Assembly (NCBI GenBank): GCA_028551475.1
Contig: CM052362.1
Coordinates: 6,633,354 to 6,697,353 of the forward strand
Direction of reading: 5' to 3'
Origin: Casuarina equisetifolia
Lineage: Eukaryota; Streptophyta; Magnoliopsida; Fagales; Casuarinaceae
Length of the DNA stretch: 64,000 bases
Shown here: positions 32,282 to 43,159 of the stretch, piece after piece
Layout: every line of letters starts with the position of its first letter
How positions within the stretch are numbered: the stretch's first letter is position 1
Made by a program: the position numbers and the translations under genes
Notes under the pieces: model-generated
What the model saw: only the letters and a program-made list of their open reading frames with translations
Told to the model about the DNA's origin: nothing
Databases searched by the model: none

Positions 32282-33681
32282 ACAAGAGCTTATCATATTC
32301 AAAAGAAATAAAAAATTAAAATCATTTCAAGTAGATTTGACTATTTTAGTACCCCAAATCTAGAAAAGTTATCATTTCCAATCATGTTCAATTGATTTAC
32401 ATGATTCTCATTCATGAAGTTAGTTAAAGGAGTTGGGAGGCGTGTGGGTGCTCTGGGAGCTTAGTGCGCACGTGCGGATGGTCATCTATCTAAGTAGTTG
32501 TCGCCCGTCTATTTCTTAACTGTCATTTGCACGTGCCGGAGACCGTTGTGTCTAACTATATCCTACTGTTGTATCCTATCTTATCCATTTTGGTCCCGCT
32601 CATAACTACTTATTGGAAAGCAACATTATCCTCGTTCACACTGAAAACATTACAGAGTACAAAACTTATAATTGCAATGAAAAAACCAACTTTGTTACGA
32701 GAAAGCAGTTCCCATAAAGAAATCATGTGATATTTTCAAAATCTATTAAAACAGACAAAATTAAAAATAAAAATAAAATCTAATAAAGCAACTTGCTAGA
32801 GACATTACAAATTATAGCAAGTATATCAATAATTTAGACATAAAACTCCACTTTGTACTAAAACAAAGGTTAGACATCTTCTCCCCATTAATTTCCTTCA
32901 CAAAAAAAAGAAGACAAGATAGACGGGTATATTTACAAACCCCTCTTAATGTCCTAATTTTAGGTCACCCAATCATCTATACAAAATCCTTCATGCCCAC
33001 CTTCAAAATCACAAAAAAAAAACCCCTTTCCAGATGGGGCACAAACAAAGCCAAATCCTTTAGCCCACGCCCCTTGTTTTACTAACAAAACAAAAACAAA
33101 ACATGCATGTAGTGTTGATCTTGTTTATTTATCTTGATGGATAATTAATATACAAAATGTAAATTGAGTTTTGAGATAGTCCTTCGTGGGATAGTATTTG
33201 ATTAATTTATACGTGTAATTTCTTAAAATAAAACAGGTTATCAATACATACAATTTGGGTTTCTTAATTTATTAACTAAATATCAATTTAGTTGGGTGAA
33301 ATAAATAAGAATGATATTATTTATATTTCATTTATTCTTTAATTTTTTATTTTATAATAAGATCATAATTTTTTTGTTAGTAATAAAATTTATTAGGTGT
33401 AATTTTATACAAATAAAGAGAATGAACATATATTTGAGACGTTAATATAAGAAAAGAACGTCATTGTCAAATATAAAAGCTGTCTCCTGTCCACCGTTGT
33501 AAACAGTTGTCTCCCATCATGTTTGTGACATGTCTTCTGCCCGTTATAAACACTGCAGAATCCGACCGTTGCTCACGAAATCCATTTGATCGGAAACCAA
33601 ATTCCTCCTCTTCCTCTCCCTCAAAACCTCTCTCAAACTCTGAAAATCCTAGATTTGTTTTCTTTCGCTCATTGTTCTGCA

Positions 33682-33906
33682 ATGGAGAATCGTTGTTTCT
33701 CTCCCGATGTGCTTGCTGTTGAGCCCGAGTATTGCCCCCAAGCTGCCGTGGATTGGTGTTTGTGTAAGAATTCTCTCAACAAGGAAGATCTGAAAGTAAA
33801 GGCCAGAAAGCACCTGTCGGCGATGGGGTGGGTGTTTTGGTACGGTCGGAAGGGAGAAAGGTTTGAGTTGCACTACTCCTCATCCCGTGGAAAGTGTTTA
33901 TGTTAG
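33682..33906 (+). pseudogene. PHD/GNAT copy B, severed N-terminal part
   Basis: The ATG at 33682 opens a 74-codon frame nearly identical to residues 1-72 of copy A (start M-E-N-R-C-F; GWVFWYGRKGERFEL). It ends at TGTTAG, where an insertion begins. Beyond the insertion, 34285-34464 matches copy A again but has a 1-bp insertion in a T run and a CAA-to-TAA stop, so the N-terminal third would stay broken even if the insertion were removed. Confidence 0.9.
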
Positions 33907-34281
33907 AAAAGAAACTCATGAATTTAAATTTACGGAATCTCTTAAGATTTTAACACATATAAAGAATATTAGTCAAGCAAAGAATACATAAAAATTATAA
34001 AGTTCAGGATAATTCTTACGTTTTCAGCCTAAAGAGTAATTATTCACTGTGACGAAGAGAACTTACAGTGCTTATAAAAAATTTTTATTTTCTCTCGATC
34101 TCTTTCAACTTTATTACTAGGTTTTTTAATAATATTTTTTTAATATAAATATCAAAGAAACTCAAATAAAATAAGATTAAAAAATTTAAATAAAATAAAA
34201 ATTAAAAAACTTTATAAACTATCCATCGTATAAATATGATAATTATATAATTATTCTTATTAATTTACTCTAAACCTAACA
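33901..34281. mobile_element. 381-bp LTR-like insertion in PHD/GNAT copy B
   Basis: Sequence absent from copy A. It starts TGTTAG and ends CTAACA (a 6 bp terminal inverted repeat with TG..CA), is very AT-rich, and contains GCTTATAAAAAA, a TATA-like site. A solo LTR or a small TIR element are both possible. The flanks share only TTT, so no clean target duplication is visible. Confidence 0.7.
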
Positions 34282-34464
34282 ATTTCTACTTCTTTCGAAC
34301 GGCGTTTAAAGCCTGTATCAATGAAGAAAGGTTTTTTTGAGAGTGTAGGATCGAATTCTGTTCCCTAAATTGAATCTGTTGCTCCCTGTTCTGTTCCTGA
34401 AACTGAGGCCTCTGTTTCTGGTTCTTCCTCTGTTTGGGAAACGGCTGATCGTAATCTTGAGCCC

Positions 34465-36165
34465 ATGGAGTCGATCAACGTCAACGATGAAGTTAGGGGC
34501 GACTCAGCCAGCCATCTAAAGAGAAGAACACGAAAGATGGCGAAGAATATGAAGAAAGTGAGGGAAAATCCAAGAAAAAGTGTGATCGGATCAAGAAAAA
34601 GAGGGAAGGATGGAGGAAATCGTGGTTCCTCAAACTACAAATCCCGCGTAAGTTTATCTTGGTTGGTAGAAAACGATGTGGTGTTGCCTGGGACAAAAGT
34701 ACATTACCGTGGTAAGAATGGTTTGGCTCCTTTGAAAGAAGGGTACTTGACTCGTGATGGGGTTGAGTGCGGTTGCTGCCATAAACTGTTCACTCTCACC
34801 GGTTTTGAAGCTCATGCCGATAGTTCAAATCACCGACCGGCTGCCAATATTATGCTTGAAGATGGGAGGAGTCTACAAGATTGCCAACGGCAGGCGATGA
34901 GTAGTGATCAGAGCAAAATCCTTACAAGAAAGCTTCAAGAGGATGACGATTTCTGCGCTGTTTGTCACTATGGGGGTAAGTTGATTTTATGTGATCGGTG
35001 CCCATCTTCATTCCACAGATGTTGTCTTGGCTTGAAGGATGTTCCCGCTGGCAATTGGTTTTGCCCATCATGCGTTTGTGGAATTTGTGGCCGCAGTGAG
35101 CTTCAAGTAAACAAAAACAATTCTATGGATTATCATTTCATTACTTGCAAGCAATGCGAGCGCAAATTTCATGGTGGGTGCCGAAGGAATGAAGAGGAAG
35201 CAAGTCAAGATCGTGAGTTTTGTGGCAGAAAGTGTGAGCGTATATTTTTGGGTCTTGGAAGGCTTTTGGGAAAACCAATTCCAGTGGGTGGTGAGAGTTT
35301 GACATGGACACTACTCAAGTGTGGGATGAGTCCTGAAAGCTGTAGTCTTGATTCTCATGATATGAAGGCCTCGACCGAGAATGACAGCAAGCTCAAAGCT
35401 GCCCTGAAAGTAATGAACAACTGCTTTGAGCCGGTGAAAGATCCTCATAGCAACAGAGACCTAGTTGAAGAGGTAATTTTTAGTCCAGGGTCAAAGCTAA
35501 AGCAATCAAGATACTGTGGCTTCTACACCGTGCTTTTAGAGAGGAACAATGAAGTAATTTCTATGGCTATCATTAAGATTCATGGAGAAAAGGTGGCGGA
35601 AGTACCTCTTGTTTGCACTAGCTTTAACTATCGTAGATGTGGAATGTGTGGCATATTGATGGATGAGCTTGAAAAACAGTTGATGGCTTTGGGAGTGGAG
35701 AGGTTGGTTTTGCCTGCTACTCCTACTGTGCTACAGACATGGACAACTTCTTTTGGGTTCTCTAAGACGACAAATTCTGAGAGGCTACAGTTTTTGGGGT
35801 ATACTTTCCTTGATTTCCAAGACACCATCATGTGCCAGAAACTGTTGAGGAAGAAGCCTGCAGCAGAGGTTGTGGTGGATGAAGGACCTGTGGAAAGTGC
35901 TGTGAGTGATGTCAAAGTTAAGCCAAAGTGTTTGGATGAAGAAGCCACCTTTCCGAAGGCAAGCGGGAGTAACAATTGTGAATATCCCAAGTACTTCCCG
36001 TGGAGGAACAGCTTAATCCGCAGGAGGCAAAGCAAATACGATTCAACATGCTGGCAGAAAAAGAAGATATCAGTCAGTGAGAGTCAAGGCCCATTCCATG
36101 TTGGTGGTTGGACACATCTTGTGTCAAAGATTTTTTGGGGCCGTTTTTGGCATTCAGATAGATAG
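34465..36165 (+). CDS. IDM1-like PHD/GNAT protein, copy B, N-terminally truncated
   Basis: An open frame of 566 codons from the ATG at 34465, equivalent to residue 134 of copy A. It keeps the basic region, the TPL-binding/Tify-like region, the PHD finger, the second Cys/His half finger and the whole GNAT domain with R-R-C-G-M-C. The frame is free of stops. Differences from copy A include the PHD change GGELVL to GGKLIL and HRWC to HRCC, and CRICG to CGICG. The acidic residue lost in GGEL lies in the stretch that in many PHD fingers contacts the histone tail. Whether it is transcribed is unknown: the original promoter now lies 0.9 kb away, beyond a broken leader and the insertion. It may be a pseudogene that has not yet decayed, or a truncated regulator. 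Confidence 0.65.
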   Translation: MESINVNDEVRGDSASHLKRRTRKMAKNMKKVRENPRKSVIGSRKRGKDGGNRGSSNYKSRVSLSWLVENDVVLPGTKVHYRGKNGLAPLKEGYLTRDGVECGCCHKLFTLTGFEAHADSSNHRPAANIMLEDGRSLQDCQRQAMSSDQSKILTRKLQEDDDFCAVCHYGGKLILCDRCPSSFHRCCLGLKDVPAGNWFCPSCVCGICGRSELQVNKNNSMDYHFITCKQCERKFHGGCRRNEEEASQDREFCGRKCERIFLGLGRLLGKPIPVGGESLTWTLLKCGMSPESCSLDSHDMKASTENDSKLKAALKVMNNCFEPVKDPHSNRDLVEEVIFSPGSKLKQSRYCGFYTVLLERNNEVISMAIIKIHGEKVAEVPLVCTSFNYRRCGMCGILMDELEKQLMALGVERLVLPATPTVLQTWTTSFGFSKTTNSERLQFLGYTFLDFQDTIMCQKLLRKKPAAEVVVDEGPVESAVSDVKVKPKCLDEEATFPKASGSNNCEYPKYFPWRNSLIRRRQSKYDSTCWQKKKISVSESQGPFHVGGWTHLVSKIFWGRFWHSDR

Positions 36166-36171
36166 CTCTGT

Positions 36172-36868
36172 GCTTGGGCACTCCTTTCCTAGGTAATGAG
36201 CTGTTTATGGCCTCTTAGTGTATATTTTTTTTACTGTTTTTGCAAATATAGTTGCATTCTTCAATCTTATATTGCTGATGCACTCAAGTTTCTAGTCTGT
36301 TTTAATTTTCTCCTCTAGGAAGGTAATATTTTGTTTTTAAAAAATAAATAAAAAAACTCTACCCACCAAGTTCAATATGTTAACTGCTGTTTATATAAGA
36401 GGAATGTAAAATTTATATCACTAATGGGTTAAACAAACATTATCCGAAGTCTATTGCTCAATAACCAATATCAAATTCAAGTATTTTTATTATCATATTC
36501 TACTACTTTTCAAGAAGTGGACGCTTTCCCAGCACTCATACCCGAGAAAGTACAGACCTTTTTTTTTTTTATCATTGTTTGTTTGGTGAATCCGTACAAC
36601 AGCAGACATCGAACTCTTCAACATAAAGTTTTTGGAACAGAGCTGGTGGACCAATCAACGACGTTAAGTCATGAACATACGAGGCAACATGCTTTGCAGA
36701 TCACAGGCATTAAGTATCAAGGATTAGAAAATAACAACGCATGCCTGATTATTCTTCTCTATACAGACTTTAATGGGCAAAACTCATGAACTGCTGTTAG
36801 TTGTCAGTGTAATCAAAGAATCTCCTACAAAACGACGATCTAAGATCAGTGAAACGACAAAAACCCGA
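36172..36868. other. Region between PHD/GNAT copy B and DUF1005 copy B (convergent genes)
   Basis: Contains the 3' flank of the duplicated PHD gene with about 270 bp not present in copy A (36290-36560), then the last part of the segmental duplication (to about 36755). No gene is seen. Confidence 0.6.
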
Positions 36869-36870
36869 CC

Positions 36871-38351
36871 CTACTGCCTGAGCTCCTTTCTGAGTTCCTT
36901 TGAGAACGACCCGCAAGCGTCCATGCTTAGATCCATGGCCGCAGCCAATGCCACGAACGCCGCTGCGTCCTCCCTGCACGTCACGTGCTTCGCACTCACC
37001 TCCACCTTCGGCTTGCTATGCCTGCTGGCGCTTTCCACCGTCGATGACATCACAAACCCTGCGCGAGCTTGTGATGGAAACAGTCCACACCCCAGCTCAA
37101 ACCCGGACCCTGACCCGGCTCGAGAGGAGGGTCTGGAAGACGAGAAAGACGCCGACCGGGAGCAGAAGCTGCTCTTTGGGGTGTGTACTGGGGTGGTGCC
37201 GACGCTGGAGGTCATGTCTATAATGAATTTCCCACCTTTCTTCGAGCAGATGGAGCCGGTGGCCGTCATGGCTGTGGCCTCCGAATCGGTGAGAAGACGG
37301 AAGCAGTACGCAACGCCGTGGGAGCCGCTGCTTTCGCGCCATGCCTCTAGGCGGCCCCACGGGTTCCACGTCCCCTCCCCGGGACGGAGGATGAGCCAGG
37401 CGCCAGGGTTTAATTGGCTGACACGGTCGGATCGGTGGGACGGAACGAACGGGGTGACCATGGAAGCCATGGCCACCGTTGAGCCTGAGAGGTCGTGGAC
37501 GGTAACGTGCCACCCCTTTCTGCGTCTTTCCGTTGGTTGGTCGTGGCGAGAGTGAGAACCCATTAAGCAACTTCCTGATATGCTTCGTTCGTTCATCGAC
37601 AGCCTGTATATACATATTTACACGAACGAGTAATCCGAGGTCAGTACAAACCAGCGAAGAGGACGGATCATAAAATGAGCAAACCAAAAAGACATCAAAT
37701 ATATTTTTTCCCTCAAGATTTCCTGGCAACCAAACAAAGACCTAGCAGTAATCACGAAGCGACGAGAACTTACCCAGACTGCGATCTTCGGTCGTTCGTG
37801 TTATGAAAACCGAACCTGCAAGAAAACACGGACTGCCCACTATTGCCATGGACCTGAAGCACCCGAGGATTGCATTCCGGCTCTCTCTCGAACTGGAACA
37901 CGAATCTTGGATCGGGCTCGGCCCGGACGCTTAGGTGCAGCTGCACCGGCGGGTCTCTATCGCCGTTCCCTATATCAACCCAACCCTTGTGAACATTACT
38001 AGCCTTCATGACCACCGCGCGCAGATCCACCTCCACCGTGACACTCCCCAACAACTTCCCCCTGTTCACCCCACACGTGGTTCCTCTCTGCCCCGCGTAG
38101 ACCGTAATCCGCAAGACCGGGCTCTCGCCGCTCTCGATGAGTTTGTCAATGTCGGTCATGTTCAACGTGAAGCAAGCGGCCAGGGAGCGGATTTGGCTCT
38201 CTTGAAGGACCGAATCCACCGTGGCATACTGGGTGGGGAATTTCTGAAGCTTGATCTTACAGAAGTACGGGGACGTTGAGGCTCTGGAAACAACGGGAAA
38301 CTTGACGGCTAGGTCTCCGGCGAGGATCCGCACAAAGGGGCACGGATCCAT
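36871..38351 (-). CDS. DUF1005 family protein, copy B
   Basis: Two exons on the minus strand, 38351-37774 and 37603-36871, give 436 residues. The donor is CTGG/GTAAGT and the acceptor TATATACAG/GC, at the same position and phase as in copy A. Landmarks match copy A: start MDPCPFVRI, LRITVYAGQRGTTCG, EPDPRFVFQF, GWHVTVHDLSGSTVA, PGAWLILRPGEGTWNPWGRL and the Ala-rich C-terminus ending E-L-R-K-E-L-R-Q-type residues. It differs by a shorter N-terminal region and altered Ser-rich linker. TATATA at about 38408-38413 is a plausible TATA box. It is convergent with PHD/GNAT copy B, whereas copy A is co-directional with PHD/GNAT copy A. Function is unknown, as for the family. Confidence 0.92.
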
Positions 38352-38419
38352 CGCAGGGTTTTAGAGCTTTGTTCTTCTTCCCGGAAGAAACCATGGTTAC
38401 CTAAACATATATACATTTT

Positions 38420-40080
38420 AGGAAAAAGAGGAAGATTTGCCAAAAAAAGAGATAATGAAGGGAGAGTGAAACAGCCTGTGTGAACAGCTGGAGTTCGTTA
38501 AGGATGTGGTCAATCTAATGAATATTCTAGTCAAAATCAGAGTTTGATATTTAATATCTATTTTTAATGTGTTCTTTCATCCTTAAAGCAAATAAATACT
38601 TTCTACTCAATTCCCAAATAGCAGCATGATGTGACGAATTTCATTCTACTATGTCAAAAAAGCAAACAGGACAATTAGACCCTATCAGGAGTTAACCATT
38701 CCTTCCATTGAGTTGATAAATAATTCATATTTTCTTGAAGTTGCAATTATTTATGAAATTGTTAAAAACATCGTGAATATATATTTCAAAGGAAAAAAAT
38801 AAAAATTTCTTCTTTATATGTGTAAGTTTTCTTCTCTCTTCATGACCATTTTAAAGGAAAAAGAATTTTTTTAATATAATATCATAAATGAAACTTATAT
38901 TTTTTTTATGCACACATTCAAACCCACGTGTGTCCACCTCTACATAGTTTTTTTTTTTTTTTTTTAAAAATATTTGAGATAAAAGGATATATTGAAAATA
39001 GTATGAATACGTATTCTATATTACTAATATTTTAGCCTAATATTCTTGTTTTATGCGTGGGTGTGTCCCCTTTTCGTAATGACGAGTAAAAAATTAGTAT
39101 TGACAGAACTCAAAACACATAACAAAATAAGAGGTCATTACATTAGTTAGAGCAATTATGAAGAGCATAACTATTGTGCAATTTAAGTAAGTAATCTCTG
39201 TTGCTTAAATAACTTTTTTTCCGGGTGCCTCCTAAAGAGATACACCAAGTATTTCTGATTCTTTAAACCGAAATCTTTCTTAGCAGCCTACACGTCGATT
39301 GCAAGGATAAGTAAGATGAACAAGATGGAGATGGCAAAACAAGACAGCCGGAAGCAGGGAGGTGGAAGGAATTCGTGGTGTGGCAAAACGCTGGCAAAGA
39401 GATCATGCATGCCTCGAAAACACCATGGAAGTTCCAACTGGTCTGGGCTTGCAATACCCATTCGGCTGTAACTCTACCTAACAAGAGTTACAGCCGAACT
39501 GACCTGGCACTGGGTCATGGGGGGTCTACACCCTGGCACGTTGATCTGGCTCCAGAGCTTCATTTGGTTTCTTCTGGGCGTCTGGGTTGAACAGGACACC
39601 TGTGTACTGCTAAAGGTTTTGCTGGCGAGACTTTTGTTATCTATCTGTTGGAACAACTTAAAGATCGACATGTACAATCCAGTGTTTAAGCCCTTTCATC
39701 GTTAGCAGAACATTATCGAGACAACATCAAAAAGAACAGCCATTTCTTCATTCTTCCAAAGGGGGATGTAAGATTTGATTTTCTGTGCTCCAAGTAAACA
39801 ACCATGGTGCAGCAGCTAAGAAACAGATGCAGAAGAAACAAGAAGGAAAATAGGAGAAAAGCTAATCCTGTTATAAAGTGGGGGAGGCAGAAACAAATTA
39901 TACAGGTTAAGATCTGTTGATTACTTCCACTAGCAGCTTATATGTTCCCCGCCAAGTTCATTCTCTACATACCAAGTATTAATAAGGAAGCAAAGCACTC
40001 TTAACAACCTTAACCGTTGTATGAAGACAAGAGTACATATAAGAAAGTCCAAAGCACTAACAAAAAAAGGGCCTTCTGAA
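38420..40080. other. Intergenic DNA with one strong hairpin
   Basis: 38420-39240 is AT-rich with T runs and nothing recognised. 39260-39770 is more GC-balanced and not AT-rich like its surroundings, but no frame resembles a known protein. The 3' UTR of the acidic membrane protein gene probably occupies the part next to 40085. Confidence 0.5.
39461..39498. repeat. 14-bp perfect stem-loop
   Basis: TTCGGCTGTAACTC at 39461-39474 and its exact complement at 39485-39498 enclose a 10 nt loop (TACCTAACAA). No T run follows that would make it a terminator. It could be a palindromic insertion scar or a hairpin in a transcript. Confidence 0.9.
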
Positions 40081-40085
40081 AGGAC

Positions 40086-41645
40086 TCACTCTGCTGCAGT
40101 TTCTTCGTTGTTATCCCCTTCCGTTCTTATGTCTGGCAATGTATCCAAATCTGTGCGAACTTCTTTCTCATCTAGGCCAATATGGGAATCGGAACTATCA
40201 ATAGGGTCATGTTGAACCACATCGATAGTCTCATCTCTGGAGGAAACCTCAGAGCTTTCATCAGTTCCCTCTGATTCACTTCTGGTTTCTGACTTCTCAT
40301 CCTTAGTAGCATCGGTAGTCTCCTTTTTTTCTGAAGACCCAGAGCCATCCTCTGTTTCAGTTGTTGTCTTTGCTGGTAAAACAGGCTCAGAATTATTATG
40401 AGAAGTAGATGATTCGCCGGCCACTGCATCTACGTTTCCTTGTTCCATTAGAACTGTTGAGTTAACCTCAGATTGATTGCTTTCAGAAATTGTGCTAGTG
40501 TTACTTATCTGCTCCCTCTCCAAGGTTTCCACGTTCGTGGTGTTTTCGGCATTTGGACTGTCTACCATCATATTTTGAGAATCAGATAGGGTCACCGTCC
40601 CATTTGACTCGGGAGAACCAAAAGTGCCTAAGCTCATTTCTTTTACGTCTCTGCGTTCTTCTGATGAGGTATTGCTAGCCTTCAGACTCCCCAGTGTTGA
40701 GTTACTGCTTTCTTCATGGTGGACATCGTATTGGGTTGTCAATGTTGAATTTGTAACTGAGCTATCCATGGTGTTGGAAGAACCATCAGCACGCTCGTGC
40801 TCAACAGAATTTACGATTACAGAAGTGCCATTCTTAGCCATTTCAACTTCTCCCACCTGTGGAACTGAATTTTTGTCATCAGTATCATTTTCACTAGTGC
40901 TATTGGGTTTGTTCTCCTGTTCCAAGATATTCGCTTCTGATTGCTCGGTAGAGTTTCCTAAACTTAATCTCACACCTTCAGAGATGAATGACTCAGCATC
41001 ATGAGTCACTTCGCTGGAAGCATCATCACCTATGTAATGTTCCTCTCGAGCCCCATGAGTGTTCTGATCATCTCCATCCTGATCCTGCTCCTCTGAAGAA
41101 TTCTCATTTTCACCTAGAATTTGTTTCTCCTCACTCTCCCTCTCATCATCTTCCTCTCTCTCTCTCACTTCATCTACAAATTCCTCATCACGATCAGCTT
41201 CCCCATCTGATTTCTTGTTATCATTTTCATCTATCTCATTATCTCCACCTCCTCTTTCCTCATCTTCTGTCTCCTCATGCTTGTTTTCTTCTTCATGCTG
41301 ATGCTCTAATTCTTGCTCATCTTCTTCATGCTTATCTTCAACTTGCTCATCTTCTTCATGCTTGTCTTCTACTTCCCTTCCAGTAGTTTCTTCCTCGTCT
41401 TCCTCATGCTTCTCATTCTTAGTCACTTCTTTGGGACGATACCTAAGATCTTTCCTACCGAAGTTACCAAGCTCATCAATACCTTTTGTGCTCAGATCTT
41501 TCTCATCAAATTCCTTCTTCTTGTCATGGGAGTGCTTGACTTGGTAGATTAACCACAAGCACACAGCAAGCAATAGACAAATCTGCAGAATATGCTTTAC
41601 CTTGATGCCTCTGGGTCTGCTATTTCTGCTTGATGACTTGAACAT
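40086..41645 (-). CDS. Single-pass membrane protein with a long, very acidic tail
   Basis: 519 codons from the ATG at 41645 (the frame runs 14 codons further without an ATG). Residues 1-18 are basic (Lys/Arg), 19-36 form a membrane segment (ILQICLLLAVCLWLIYQV), and the rest is hydrophilic, rich in Glu, Asp, Ser, Asn and Thr. The tail includes a tandem D-K-H-E-E-D-E-Q repeat near residue 95-110 and about 14 N-x-S/T sites after residue 180. The basic N-terminus suggests a type II orientation with the tail in the secretory lumen or outside the cell, which would suit glycosylation. Plant genomes contain uncharacterised relatives with a similar N-terminal anchor and acidic tail; I know no function. 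An intron is likely in the 5' UTR. Confidence 0.85.
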   Translation of the reverse strand: MFKSSSRNSRPRGIKVKHILQICLLLAVCLWLIYQVKHSHDKKKEFDEKDLSTKGIDELGNFGRKDLRYRPKEVTKNEKHEEDEEETTGREVEDKHEEDEQVEDKHEEDEQELEHQHEEENKHEETEDEERGGGDNEIDENDNKKSDGEADRDEEFVDEVREREEDDERESEEKQILGENENSSEEQDQDGDDQNTHGAREEHYIGDDASSEVTHDAESFISEGVRLSLGNSTEQSEANILEQENKPNSTSENDTDDKNSVPQVGEVEMAKNGTSVIVNSVEHERADGSSNTMDSSVTNSTLTTQYDVHHEESSNSTLGSLKASNTSSEERRDVKEMSLGTFGSPESNGTVTLSDSQNMMVDSPNAENTTNVETLEREQISNTSTISESNQSEVNSTVLMEQGNVDAVAGESSTSHNNSEPVLPAKTTTETEDGSGSSEKKETTDATKDEKSETRSESEGTDESSEVSSRDETIDVVQHDPIDSSDSHIGLDEKEVRTDLDTLPDIRTEGDNNEETAAE

Positions 41646-41692
41646 TATGTTCCTGTCCTTTATTCTCTGGAAGAGTATATCAATCAAAACAC

Positions 41693-43002
41693 CTGCCCAA
41701 GATACAATATAAGTTAGCTTTTTTTTTTTTTTTTTTCACTTTGATTTTCCTATCATTTCTCAAAAACAAGATTAGTTAAGAGTGATCTGAATCCAAAAAG
41801 GGAACCAATTTCGACCCGTAGTTTGGAACCAAATAAATTTTACCATTATTTAACTTGTACAATTACCGTGGAATGAAGTTGTCAACAGTTGTAAACTACT
41901 AAATCATGAAGTGAGTTTTCCAGATTTATAATCTGATTTTGTTGTGTATCACACAAATTCCTTCTACTAAGCTCCTGCCTTCTCAGGTGAGCCTAACATA
42001 ATCACGTTCTAAGATCATTCAAACCATTCACTTCTTAGCACTCTTTCTCTACTGAAAATATAAAGCAAGAATCCAACTTAAAAAAGATTAAGAGATACAT
42101 GATTGTTCAGGTATCAGGAAAACTTCCATTGGAAGTTCTCATTTCAAACTACAAAAGCAATTTAAAAGATACTAAAAACATAATAGTTTACTGGTAGTGC
42201 CAAGCGCAAAACCATTTCCGTTACTCAAAACACTGGAATAGACTTCCAAAAACGTTTCTGGAGAAAGCTTCTTTCACAAGTGATCCGGCTAAAAATATTC
42301 TTCGCGTCACTCTTTCTTCTTGATTTTCGTTCTCATCGGAAAAATGAAAGTGTTCAAAACGAATGTCAAATAGGCCTTTAATCTATTTTTGTCCTAAATT
42401 TGCACAGAAACTGCATTTTTAACAGACTTTATCTGGTAGAAAATAAAAGAAAAACAATCTCCACAGTCAACAGCCCAAACACCAAATTTTATTTCCATCT
42501 CCTAATTTGCTGCAATCAAAGGCATCATCGGACAACGTCAGATCACTCTGCGATACAACTTCTTCTGCTTAAAATGAAAAAATATTTTCACTCCAAATAG
42601 GAAACAAATCCAGGTTCTATCCCTAAAACATGCATATTTTCCAGAACCAAAGAGAACCCATTACTCTAAACCAAAGAAAAATGCCAAGAAAAGTCCCGCT
42701 GAAACCCAATTAAAAAGAAAGAAAGAAATGAAAAGAAATCTCCTAAGCAAAGCGAACCCTAGCATCCATCCTCAAAGCAAAACCAACATCAGACCCGCAA
42801 ACTCCGAACCAAAATCCCACAAATTCAGGTTCATAAGTCAAACCCATTACTCAAAACAGTCAACAAACCCAGATACGGATCTCTTCTCTTGAGCACAGTA
42901 CATCACACACAAAAAAGAAAAAAAAGAAGTTGGAATACTAAAGAAAGGAAGAAATAAAAATGGGATAAGAACCAGAAAAATAGGGGAAAACGGTGTGGTT
43001 AC
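41693..43002 (-). other. Probable 5' UTR intron of the acidic membrane protein gene
   Basis: On the minus strand the donor CTTCACCAG/GTAACC (intron start 43002) and the acceptor GTATCTTGGGCAG (intron end 41693), preceded by the branch-like CTAAC, define an intron of about 1.3 kb ending 47 bp before the start codon. The 5' exon would lie at about 43003-43140. Inferred from splice motifs. Confidence 0.6.
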
Positions 43003-43159
43003 CTGGTGAAGCAAAGGGAGGAAGTCAGAGCGTCAACGGAGGAGGAAGGCTGAGAAGCGCACGAAGCTGAGCAATTATCCAAGACTCTCATAGAGTGGAG
43101 TTCTTGGGGTGGGAGCGTAGGAGTGAAGAGTACCAGATCCAGCTATACACAAGATGACC

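Larger units (their letters stand above)
32437..36755. repeat. Segmental duplication, copy B (contains PHD/GNAT copy B)
   Basis: Direct copy of 11278-15033. The promoter with TATAAA (33545-33550) and G-box-like GCGCACGTGCGG is kept. It begins about 150 bp beyond the copia target site and ends next to DUF1005 copy B. Confidence 0.9.

Noticed and set aside
40988-41552. His/Leu- and Phe-rich plus-strand frames opposite the acidic protein gene
   Set aside because: They are the antisense of Glu/Asp-rich codons; the minus-strand frame has the ATG, membrane segment and splice signals.
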